From the NCBI RefSeq assembly GCF_003594875.1, contig NZ_QZEY01000012.1, positions 124,001-188,000 of the forward strand: a stretch of DNA of 64,000 bases. The letters are read 5' to 3'. The notes beneath the pieces were generated by a model. That model searched no databases, was not told the DNA's origin, and saw only the letters and a program-made list of their open reading frames with translations. Below, in pieces: positions 56,579 through 63,466 of this stretch. The number at the start of each line of letters is the position of its first letter. Position 1 is the stretch's first letter. Source of the DNA: Bailinhaonella thermotolerans. Its GTDB lineage: Bacteria > Actinomycetota > Actinomycetes > Streptosporangiales > Streptosporangiaceae. Both the position numbers and the translations under genes were made by a program.

Positions 56579-57850
56579 CTACTTGGTGCCGATGGACGGG
56601 CCGCGGCCGCCGAGCTCCTTGGCGATGGCCGGCGTCCACAGGTTGGCCGCGTAGCTGTAGACGGCAGCGGTCTCGCCGTCGAAGTACGGGCTGGAGTTGT
56701 GGTCGTAACGGCCGTTGCCGTCGGTGTCCCAGGCGAGGCTGTTGACACCGTTGATGTAGCCGACCCGCTTCTTCTGGTCGTAGTTCATCAGCCAGGGGCC
56801 ACCGGACGCGCCGCCGGTCATCGGGCACTTGATCCCGATGTGCTCCTGAACGTTGAACTTCGCCGCCGCCGGCATCGCCTTGGAGGTGCCGTAGCAGTAC
56901 TTCATCGTGCGGCCCGAGAACGGCGTGTCGCCGTCCGGGTGCGCACCCTGCGGGTAGCCGAAGGTGAAGTAGGTGCGCTTGGCCGGCTGGTTCCAGGCGA
57001 GGCCCGAGCCACCGACGTTGTCACCCAGGCGACCGAGGTCGGCCAGGTAGATGCCGGCCTCGTAGAGGGCCTTCTTGTCGGCCGGCAGCTTCTCCCACTC
57101 GGAGGCGGGGATGCCGGACACGCCACCCGGCGACTCGTCGGTCTTGAGGATGTACCCGTGCACCGGGACGGTGCCGTTGTACACGTTGACGAACGCGTAG
57201 TCGCGGTCGTAGTCCTCGAAGACGTCGTAGTCGGGGTGCATGTTGAGCATGCGGCCGACGTAGAAGCCGAAGGGGGCCTTGCCCTTGCCGTCCTCGAACC
57301 AGTCCTCGATCTTGGTGGCGTCCCACGAGGAGGGGACGAACATCCAGAAGTCGGCCGCGGCGTTCTCGTCCGTGTCGTACGCGCAGTGACCGGCCGTGGC
57401 GACCAGGTTGCGGTACTTGGACTGCACCGAGGAGGCCGAGCACCAGTAGGGCTGGCCCTTGATCTCGAAGTAGACCTTGCCCACGGAGTAAGGCAGGTTC
57501 ACGTGCTTGGCCGCGGCCGACGGCTTGCTGTTCTCGCCGCCGATCGGGGGGACGCTGCCGCCGCCACCCGGCGTGCCGGTGATCTTACCGGTCTTGCCGA
57601 ACTGGCCCTTCTTCAGCTCAGCGTCGTTGTCGAAGTACTTCGCGTTGACAAGGTTCGCGCCCTTGTTCGCGGTCCACCAGTTGACGACCTTGGCGGCGTC
57701 AGTGCTGCTGGCCGCCATGGGGAGGGCGTCGGCCTTGCCCTTCGGCAGCGGCGCCGCAGACGCGGTGCCGGCCATGGTGGCGCCAATCATGGCGGAGACG
57801 GCGACCGCCCCGCCCAGGGGGAGCACCAGGCGCCTTGCTCGGGAGTTCAT
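56579..57850 (-). CDS. Secreted trypsin-like serine protease, array member 4
   Basis: At 423 residues this is the longest member. Its signal peptide (MNSRARRLVLPLGGAVAVSA) has a cleavage site near ASAAP. The propeptide has NWWTANKGANLVNAKYFDND (57-76), and a Gly-rich GSVPPIGG linker follows. The triad is His155 (TAGHC), Asp217 (RDYAF) and Ser349 (GASGGPW). Two insertions set it apart: about residues 176-190 (DATKIEDWFEDGKGK) and about 228-270. The calcium-type loop DTDGNGRYD is at 375-383. ATG 57850 has AAGGAGCT upstream and the shared GATC/GTACGTTC promoter motif 64 bp away. Confidence 0.9.
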   Translation of the reverse strand: MNSRARRLVLPLGGAVAVSAMIGATMAGTASAAPLPKGKADALPMAASSTDAAKVVNWWTANKGANLVNAKYFDNDAELKKGQFGKTGKITGTPGGGGSVPPIGGENSKPSAAAKHVNLPYSVGKVYFEIKGQPYWCSASSVQSKYRNLVATAGHCAYDTDENAAADFWMFVPSSWDATKIEDWFEDGKGKAPFGFYVGRMLNMHPDYDVFEDYDRDYAFVNVYNGTVPVHGYILKTDESPGGVSGIPASEWEKLPADKKALYEAGIYLADLGRLGDNVGGSGLAWNQPAKRTYFTFGYPQGAHPDGDTPFSGRTMKYCYGTSKAMPAAAKFNVQEHIGIKCPMTGGASGGPWLMNYDQKKRVGYINGVNSLAWDTDGNGRYDHNSSPYFDGETAAVYSYAANLWTPAIAKELGGRGPSIGTK

Positions 57851-57913
57851 GTAGCTCCTTGCGCTGTCGTGAGACGTCACTTACGTCCCATGCGTCAGTA
57901 AAGGGATGACCAG

Positions 57914-57931
57914 GAACGTACATGGTGGATC
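57914..57931 (-). promoter_or_regulatory. Shared promoter motif of protease gene 4
   Basis: On the minus strand GATC, 6 bp, then GTACGTTC, 64 bp before the start codon. An upstream ATG (57891) opens a four-codon reading frame, MGRK, in the leader. Confidence 0.6.
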
Positions 57932-58295
57932 TTGGTCCATGTAGGGCAGATCCACTTGAATCCCGAAAGTTCGCCAGCCTGATACCGGGCCGTTACAAGG
58001 GTTTCCGAAGCGAACTTGTGTGACCAAGGGGGCATCTGTGGGCACATCCCCGCAGGTCAAGGATGATCTACCCGTGGTCGCCGGCACCCCCCGAGCGGCG
58101 TCGGACAGCACAGAACGTGACAGTTCAAACGTGACCTACGTCACACTGCCCTCAGGAGCCCTTCGGGTCCCTCAGATCCTTGGACGGGAGCACCCGTCCC
58201 TCCCGTTCCATCCGGTTTCAGATTTTTTCCACCAACTTCGCCCGAGCCGGCCGCCCACTCGGCTACCCTCCTGGCCGCCCGCGCGACAGCCGTAC

Positions 58296-58321
58296 ATATA
58301 TAGGGACAAGCCCCTATATAT
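58296..58321. repeat. AT-rich 10-bp hairpin
   Basis: ATATATAGGG (58296-58305), ACAAGC, CCCTATATAT (58312-58321): a perfect stem, also readable as a direct repeat of TATATAGGGACA. Strikingly A+T-rich for this genome. It may be a promoter or part of the termination region. Confidence 0.75.
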
Positions 58322-58332
58322 AGGGACACACA

Positions 58333-58363
58333 GACAGGGCCCGGCACGAAGCCGGGCCCTGTC
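58333..58363 (-). terminator. Terminator of protease gene 5
   Basis: GACAGGGCCCGGC (58333-58345) pairs perfectly with GCCGGGCCCTGTC (58351-58363). No U-tract follows on the minus strand. It lies 74 nt after the stop. Confidence 0.8.
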
Positions 58364-58436
58364 TTCCTGAGGTGTTCCCCCTGGTGTCCCCTGGTGTCCC
58401 CTGCGGGGCGCGCCCGCGGGGTCCGGGGAGGAGCGT

Positions 58437-59483
58437 CTACTTGGGGCGCTTCCGGGTGGCCGTCTTGTAGACGGCGTGGGTCTCGCCGTTGAAGTACGAC
58501 GTGGAGGCGCGGTCGTAGCGGCCGTTCCCGTCGGTGTCCCAGGCGAGGCTCACGACGCCGTTGAGGTATCCGCGGCCGGTGGCGTTGCGGTAGCCGGCGA
58601 GGAGGGGGCCGCCGCTGCCGCCCGCGGTGAACGCGCACCGCAGGCCGATGTGGCGCTCGACCTTGAACTTCTTCACCTTGGGCATCGCGGCCGTGGTGCC
58701 GTAGCACCACTTGACGGTGTGGCCGGAGTACGGCCGGTCGCCGTCGGGGTGCGGCCCGGCGGGGTAACCGAAGGCGAAGACCGTGACCTTCGCGCTCCTG
58801 TTCCAGGTGAGGCCCTGGGCGCCGACCACGTCGCCGAGGCGGCGGTGCCTGGTCGCGGTGAGGTCGCGGGTGACGTTGACGAACGCGTAGTCGTAGTCGT
58901 AGTCCGACCGCTTCACGTAGTCGTCGTCGGCGTTGAAGCGCGCGGCCGCGTAGACGCCGTACGGGGCCTTGTCCTGGCGGTACCCGGGGACGAAGATCCA
59001 GTCCTCGGCCCAGCGCCTGGTGTCGGTGTCGTAGACGCAGTGGCCGGCGGTCGCCACCAGCGAGCGGTCCGGGGCGTTCACCGAGCTCGCGGAGCACCAG
59101 TACAGCCGCGGATCGCCGGCGAACCTGAAGAAGACCTTGCCGGTCGTGCGGGGCGGGCTCACGTCCTTGCCCTTGCCGGGCGAGGAGGGCCCGCCCGGCG
59201 GCACCGAGCCGGGCGGGCCGTCGGGGGCGACCGCCCGCGCGGGCGCGGGCCGCGCGCCGTCCGCCGCCGCCCCGGCGCTCAGGGTCTCGGTGCGGCTCTG
59301 GGCCGCGCGCATCCGTGCGGCGGTCCAGAACGCGCGGGCCTTCTCCGCGTCGCCCGCCGCCCGGACCTGGACCTCGTCCGCGGCCACGGCGTGAGCCGCG
59401 CCGGTGAGGGGTGCGCCGGCCAGGCCGGACGCGGCGAACGCGCCCGCGAGGGGGATGGCCAGGCGTCGTGCTCGGGTACCCAT
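58437..59483 (-). CDS. Secreted trypsin-like serine protease, array member 5
   Basis: This 348-residue precursor is the shortest member. It has a signal peptide (MGTRARRLAIPLAGAFAASG), a propeptide with AFWTAARMRAAQSRTET (51-67) and a GSVPPGG linker. The triad is His148 (TAGHC), Asp198 (YDYAF) and Ser290 (GGSGGPL, so the Trp after the Ser loop is Leu here). The calcium-type loop is DTDGNGRYD (316-324). It has a GATC/GTACGGTTC promoter 66 bp upstream and a GAAGGGAA RBS. A longer in-frame start is ruled out because it would precede the promoter. Confidence 0.9.
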   Translation of the reverse strand: MGTRARRLAIPLAGAFAASGLAGAPLTGAAHAVAADEVQVRAAGDAEKARAFWTAARMRAAQSRTETLSAGAAADGARPAPARAVAPDGPPGSVPPGGPSSPGKGKDVSPPRTTGKVFFRFAGDPRLYWCSASSVNAPDRSLVATAGHCVYDTDTRRWAEDWIFVPGYRQDKAPYGVYAAARFNADDDYVKRSDYDYDYAFVNVTRDLTATRHRRLGDVVGAQGLTWNRSAKVTVFAFGYPAGPHPDGDRPYSGHTVKWCYGTTAAMPKVKKFKVERHIGLRCAFTAGGSGGPLLAGYRNATGRGYLNGVVSLAWDTDGNGRYDRASTSYFNGETHAVYKTATRKRPK

Positions 59484-59859
59484 GCGGTTCCCTTCTCTGC
59501 CGTCGTGAGACGCCTCTCGCGCCCCATTCGCCCGTGAAGAAATGATGAGAACCGTACTGAATGGATCTTGCCGGAGATGGGGGAAATCTTGGGATAAGCC
59601 GAAAATGCATCCCCTCGGTATGAGTTCGTTATTCGGAGACCCGCCGCACTTGATCGCGTATTTCGACATCCGCCCAGGTAGAGGCACGACAGCCGATCGC
59701 GGAATCAGACGTGGAGCGGAATTCACCGGCAATGGCCGCGCGCGGGAATCATTCCGTCATTGCTCTACACCCTTAACGGCCGTCCACTCTTCTCGCATTC
59801 ACCCTTTCCCATCACACCCTTCCCGTACGGCACAGCGGTGCGCGGCGGAAGCCCAGGTC
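59484..59859. other. 376-bp divergent region between protease 5 and the thiolase gene
   Basis: The left part contains the protease 5 leader and promoter. The rest is comparatively A+T-rich sequence without a gene. The thiolase operator starts at 59860. Confidence 0.6.
59549..59567 (-). promoter_or_regulatory. Shared promoter motif of protease gene 5
   Basis: On the minus strand GATC, 6 bp, then GTACGGTTC, 66 bp before the start codon. Confidence 0.6.
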
Positions 59860-59878
59860 AACCGAATGGCGTTCGGTT
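59860..59878 (+). promoter_or_regulatory. 19-bp palindromic operator of the thiolase-like gene
   Basis: AACCGAA-TGGCG-TTCGGTT has perfect 7-bp arms. Its last base begins TAGCAT (59878-59883), a plausible -10 element 33 bp before the start codon. Typical position for a TetR-type repressor; no regulator gene is adjacent. Confidence 0.6.
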
Positions 59879-59915
59879 AGCATGGCGGCACAGGCCCCCG
59901 ACCGGAGGTGTTCGC

Positions 59916-61379
59916 GTGCCGATCGATCCACGTACGCCGGTTCTCGTCGGCGTCGCCCAGCACACCGTCCGCGACCGGCCCGGCCCGGAACCGCTCGACC
60001 TGTGGGAGCGGGTCGCGCGGGAGGCCGCCGAGGACGCGGGCGCGCCCGGGCTGCTCGGGCGGCTGGGCTCGGTGCAGGTCGTCTACACCGAGTCCTGGCA
60101 GTACGACGACCCGTGCGGGCGGCTGGCCGAGCGGATCGGGGCGCCGCCCGGGCACCGGCGCTACTCCACCGTCAGCGGCACCGCCCCCCACGTGCTCATC
60201 GGCGACGCCGCCGCCCGGATCGCCGCCGGGGAACTGGACGCGGCCCTCGTCACCGGGGCCGAGGCGCTCGCCACCCGCCGCGAGCTGCGCCGGGCCGGAG
60301 AGCACGCCCGGTGGAGTCACGCGGCCGACCCCAAGCCGCCGTACGGCTGGGAGCGGCCCCCGGCCGAGACCGAGCTCGCCCACGGGCTGATCCTGCCGGT
60401 GCACACGTACGCGATGCTCGACACCGCCCGCCGGGCCAGGACCGGGGAGACCCTGGATCGGGAGCGCGCGGACCGGGGCGCGCTGATGGCGGGCATGACG
60501 CGGGTCGCCGCGGCCAACCCGCACGCCTGGTTCCCGCACGAGCGCACGCCGGAGGAGCTGGTGACGCCGTCGCCGGAGAACCGGATCGTGGGCTGGCCGT
60601 ACACCAAGCGCACGGTGGCGGTCATGGAGGTGGACATGGCCGCGGCGGTGATCCTGGTGAGCGCCGGGCTGGCCGACGCCCTCGGGATCGCCGAGGACAG
60701 GCGCGTCCACCTGCGCGGCTGGGCCTACGCCGAGGACACCTGGGAGGTCGCCGCCCGTCCCGTGCCGGGCTCGTCCCCGGCGATGCGGGCGGCGGCGCGG
60801 GCCGCGTTCGCGCGATCGGGCGTCGGGCCGGAGGACCTGACGGCGCTGGACCTCTACAGTTGCTTCGCCGTGGCGGTGCGGTTCGCGTGCGAGGCGACCG
60901 GCCTGTCCCCCGCGGACCCGCGCGGCGTCACCGTCACCGGCGGCCTGCCGTACGCCGGGGGGCCGGGGAGCGCGTACGTCCTCCACTCGACCGCGGCGAT
61001 GGCCGGGCGGTTGCGGGCGGCCGGGGGGCACGGGCTGGTCACCGGGGTCGGGATGCACATGACCAAGCACGCCTACGCCGTCTGGTCCACCGAGCCCGGC
61101 GGTTCCGGGGAGTACTCCGCCGAGCCCGTCCACCGCGCCGAGCCCGTGCCGATCCGCGACGTGTACGAGGGACCGGCCGGGGTGGTCGCGTACACCGTGG
61201 CGCACGGCCGCGACGGGGCCCCCGAGGTGGGGCTGCTGGCGGTGGAACTGCCAGGCGGGGACCGCGCGTACGCCCACGTGCGCGACGCGGACCTGATCGC
61301 CGACGCGGAGTCCCGCGAGCTGGTCGGCCAGAAGGTACGGCTCGCGCCCGACGGGGCGGTCAACGTCGCGACCTGGTGA
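59916..61379 (+). CDS. Thiolase-like acetyl-CoA acetyltransferase family protein
   Basis: The 487-residue protein starts VPIDPRTPVLVGVAQ, the usual opening of thiolase-superfamily proteins. It has DAALVTGAEAL (about 109-119), DLYSCFAVAVRFACEATGL (about 312-330; carrying one Cys-containing active-site-like loop), GGLPYAGGPGSAYVLHSTAAM (key G-G-x-G) and MHMTKHAYAVWSTEP. The last 80 residues look like an added OB-type domain. The standard nucleophilic Cys loop near residue 90 reads TVSGTAPH, with no Cys, so true thiolase activity is doubtful. GTG 59916 has GGAGGTG 6 nt upstream. Confidence 0.8.
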   Translation: MPIDPRTPVLVGVAQHTVRDRPGPEPLDLWERVAREAAEDAGAPGLLGRLGSVQVVYTESWQYDDPCGRLAERIGAPPGHRRYSTVSGTAPHVLIGDAAARIAAGELDAALVTGAEALATRRELRRAGEHARWSHAADPKPPYGWERPPAETELAHGLILPVHTYAMLDTARRARTGETLDRERADRGALMAGMTRVAAANPHAWFPHERTPEELVTPSPENRIVGWPYTKRTVAVMEVDMAAAVILVSAGLADALGIAEDRRVHLRGWAYAEDTWEVAARPVPGSSPAMRAAARAAFARSGVGPEDLTALDLYSCFAVAVRFACEATGLSPADPRGVTVTGGLPYAGGPGSAYVLHSTAAMAGRLRAAGGHGLVTGVGMHMTKHAYAVWSTEPGGSGEYSAEPVHRAEPVPIRDVYEGPAGVVAYTVAHGRDGAPEVGLLAVELPGGDRAYAHVRDADLIADAESRELVGQKVRLAPDGAVNVATW

Positions 61380-61391
61380 CCGGCGCGGCGG

Positions 61392-61898
61392 TCAGCGCAG
61401 GGGGACGACGCCGGAGATCGTGGTGCCCCGGCCGGGGGCGGTGCCGACGCGGAGATCGCCGCCCAGGGCAGCGGCGTGGGCCTTCATGCGGGCCAGGCCG
61501 CGTCCCCCGGTGCGGTGCTCGGGCGCGAACCCGCGGCCGTCGTCGCGGACGGTGAAGCTGAGAGCGGTGTCGCCCGAGGTCACCGCGACGGAGACGGTCC
61601 GCGCCCCGCTGTGCGCCTCGACGTTGGCCACGGCCTCGGCGATGATCGCGTAGACGGCCTTGGCCCGGGCGGCGGGCACGTCCCGGGTGGGCAGGGCCCA
61701 GATCTCCAGGCCGACGCCGGTGCGCCCGGACCAGGCGGTGAGGTGCTCGCGCAGGGTCCGGCCCAGGTCGCGGCCGTCGAAGACATGAAGCTGATCAAGC
61801 ATCTCGCGCGCCAGGGGCCGCTCGCATGTTCCCCTCCCGATGTCACCCGCGCCGGCCCGTCCGCACCCGTCCGGGCCCTCCCCTCCCGGGCGGATCAC
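61392..61898 (-). CDS. Stand-alone histidine-kinase-type ATPase domain
   Basis: This protein of up to 168 residues resembles only the C-terminal HATPase domain of NarL-partner kinases. The N box is EAVANVEAHSGA, the G1 box RDDGRGF and the G2 box GGRGLARMKAHAAALGG. There is no phosphoacceptor His region, sensor or membrane span, and no response regulator is nearby. It could be a remnant of a sensor kinase or an anti-sigma-type single-domain protein. GTG 61898 gives the longest form; ATG 61802, at MLDQLHVFDGRD, gives the conserved part only and may be the real start. Confidence 0.65.
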   Translation of the reverse strand: MIRPGGEGPDGCGRAGAGDIGRGTCERPLAREMLDQLHVFDGRDLGRTLREHLTAWSGRTGVGLEIWALPTRDVPAARAKAVYAIIAEAVANVEAHSGARTVSVAVTSGDTALSFTVRDDGRGFAPEHRTGGRGLARMKAHAAALGGDLRVGTAPGRGTTISGVVPLR

Positions 61899-62227
61899 CG
61901 TGACCGCCGCGATCCTGGATTGAAGGATAGAGCGCCCCGCACCGCTCCGCGCGCCGCCCCGGCGCGGCGTGCCCGGCCCGCGCGGGCAGGGCCGGGGAGA
62001 GGAGGGCGCGGACTCGGCGGCCGGGGCCGCGCGAGCCGTACGGGATGGGGCCCGGCGCCGGCCGTGCGGGATCGGGACGCGGCGGGCGCGGGACGGCGCG
62101 GGCCGGGGGCGGGCGGGGAGCCCTGGGAGGACCGGGAGAGATCGGCGGCCCCGACGGGGTGGGGGCCCGTCGGGGCCGCGTCGACCGCCCGCGCGGCGCC
62201 TGAAGGCCTGGCGAGGGACGGATTCCT
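61899..62227. other. 329-bp GC-rich gap
   Basis: No gene is seen. It contains the upstream region of the ATPase-domain gene, a GAGCCGTACGGGATG motif near 62033 and the terminator of the next gene. Confidence 0.55.
62147..62177 (-). terminator. Terminator hairpin downstream of the small gene at 62228
   Basis: GGCCCCGACGGG (62147-62158) pairs perfectly with CCCGTCGGGGCC (62166-62177) around a G-rich 7-nt loop. Confidence 0.7.
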
Positions 62228-62581
62228 TCAGGCTGTCTGCCGCTCCGGGCTGGGTGCGGGCTGCTCCTCCGGGTAGGACGCAGCCCTCTCTTGGGGTTTG
62301 TCGTGGGAGTGCCGACGGGCGATCAGCCGCGCCGCGCCCACGGGGTCGTCGAGGGGGTGGGTGGCCGGGACGCCGTCCTCACGCCAGTGGAACGCTCCAT
62401 TCCTGCACCAGACCGTGATTTCCTCGCAAACGGACAGAACGCTCATACCTCTGCCGTCGCTCTGGTAGGTGTGTGTGAATCCGTGCCGGTGCAACGCGTA
62501 GCGGAGGAGCCTCGTGGCTTCGCCTGGATCGCGTGAGGCCAGGTATGGAGCTCGCACCGCCGACACCGTTGGGCCTTTCAT
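62228..62581 (-). CDS. Hypothetical protein divergent from a GntR regulator
   Basis: The protein has 117 residues. A conserved-looking core covers residues 18-90 (ATRLLRYALHRHGFTHTYQS; VCEEITVWCRNGAFHWREDG), followed by a polar Pro/Glu-rich tail. No domain is recognised. Two Cys and several His/Trp are present but form no obvious metal motif. ATG 62581 has no clear RBS; a GTG five codons later (VSAVRAPY) is possible. A TTGACC / CATCAT promoter faces this gene, with its -35 box abutting that of the GntR gene, so shared control is likely. Confidence 0.65.
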   Translation of the reverse strand: MKGPTVSAVRAPYLASRDPGEATRLLRYALHRHGFTHTYQSDGRGMSVLSVCEEITVWCRNGAFHWREDGVPATHPLDDPVGAARLIARRHSHDKPQERAASYPEEQPAPSPERQTA

Positions 62582-62602
62582 TGGATTTGTACCAACATTT
62601 GG

Positions 62603-62631
62603 ATGATGCGCCCGGGCGGGCGGGCGGTCAA
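62603..62631 (-). promoter_or_regulatory. Promoter of the small divergent gene
   Basis: On the minus strand TTGACC (62631-62626), a 17-bp spacer and CATCAT (62608-62603). A good -35, weak -10 box. Confidence 0.4.
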
Positions 62632-62635
62632 GGGC

Positions 62636-62700
62636 TTGACTGAGATTGTTCTGTTTGTTCTAACCGTGGGATCCCTTAGATTCGTAGGTACAAAAGGGCA
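62636..62700 (+). promoter_or_regulatory. Promoter region of the GntR gene
   Basis: TTGACT at 62636 and TTTGTT (62654-62659) with TAGATT (62677-62682) at 17-bp spacing are candidate promoter elements. GGTACAAAA (62691-62699) is mirrored by TTTGTACC (62587-62594) on the other side of the gap, a possible pair of operator half-sites. Confidence 0.4.
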
Positions 62701-62714
62701 GGGAGAGGGACGGA

Positions 62715-63464
62715 GTGGCACGCTCGACGCTGTATGAGCAATTGGCCTCGGAGTTGCGCCAGGCTATATACAGCGGTGAGCTCGGTCCGGGCGCCCAGCT
62801 CCCCACCGAATCCGACCTGATGTACACCCACAAGGTCAGCCGCAACACCGTCCGGCTCGCCCTCCGCGAGCTGGAGACCGAGGGGCTCGTCAGCCGGGCC
62901 CCCCGCCGGGGCACGATCGTGCGCGACCGACGGCCACTGCGCATGCGCCCCCAGGACGAGCTCGCCGGGCTCGCGCCCGGAGCGCCGCGGCGCGAGGCGT
63001 TCCTCACGGCGGTCGAGGGCGAGGGCCGCAGGCTCAGCCAGCAGATCGAGGTCCACATCGTCGTGCCCCCCGAGGAGGTGGCGAGCCGGCTCCGCCTCAA
63101 CGAGGGGGACTCGGCGATGGTACGGCGGCGCCTGCGGCTCGTGGACGGGCAGCCCTACAACACCGCGGACTCCTATTTCCCGCTCGACATCGTCCGCGAC
63201 TCGGCGATCGCGCACCCTCCGGACATCATGCAGGGCGCCAACCGGGTGCTGGAGGCGCTCGGTCACCCCCAGAAGAGGTTCGTCGACGACATCTGGGCCC
63301 GCATGCCGACCCCCGAGGAGAGCCAGCGGCTCCAGTTGGAGCCGGGGACCCCTGTCGTCGTATTCGTCCGCACGGGGTACGACCCACACGACGTGCCCGT
63401 CCGCGTCGCTGTGTCGGTTCTGCCCGCCGACAAACACACCATCAGGTACGAGCTGGAACGTTGA
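62715..63464 (+). CDS. GntR/HutC family transcriptional regulator
   Basis: The 249-residue protein has an N-terminal winged helix with LYEQLASELRQAIYSGELGPG (key residues) and LPTESDLMYTHKVSRNTVRL (about 29-48), and a UTRA effector domain after residue 85 (SAMVRRRLRLVDGQPYNTADSYFPL). HutC-type members sense small metabolites and usually repress neighbouring genes. GTG 62715 has GGGAGAGGGACGGA upstream, an excellent RBS. It is divergent from a small unknown gene and 3 bp to overlapping with the GNAT gene downstream, so both are candidate targets. Confidence 0.92.
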   Translation: MARSTLYEQLASELRQAIYSGELGPGAQLPTESDLMYTHKVSRNTVRLALRELETEGLVSRAPRRGTIVRDRRPLRMRPQDELAGLAPGAPRREAFLTAVEGEGRRLSQQIEVHIVVPPEEVASRLRLNEGDSAMVRRRLRLVDGQPYNTADSYFPLDIVRDSAIAHPPDIMQGANRVLEALGHPQKRFVDDIWARMPTPEESQRLQLEPGTPVVVFVRTGYDPHDVPVRVAVSVLPADKHTIRYELER

Positions 63465-63466
63465 GT

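Larger units (their letters stand above)
57851..58436. other. 586-bp gap between protease genes 5 and 4
   Basis: It holds the protease 4 leader and promoter, about 250 bp of unremarkable sequence with a GTGAC-CTAC-GTCAC mini-palindrome (58131-58144), the AT-rich hairpin at 58296-58321 and the protease 5 terminator. No gene is supported. Confidence 0.6.
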
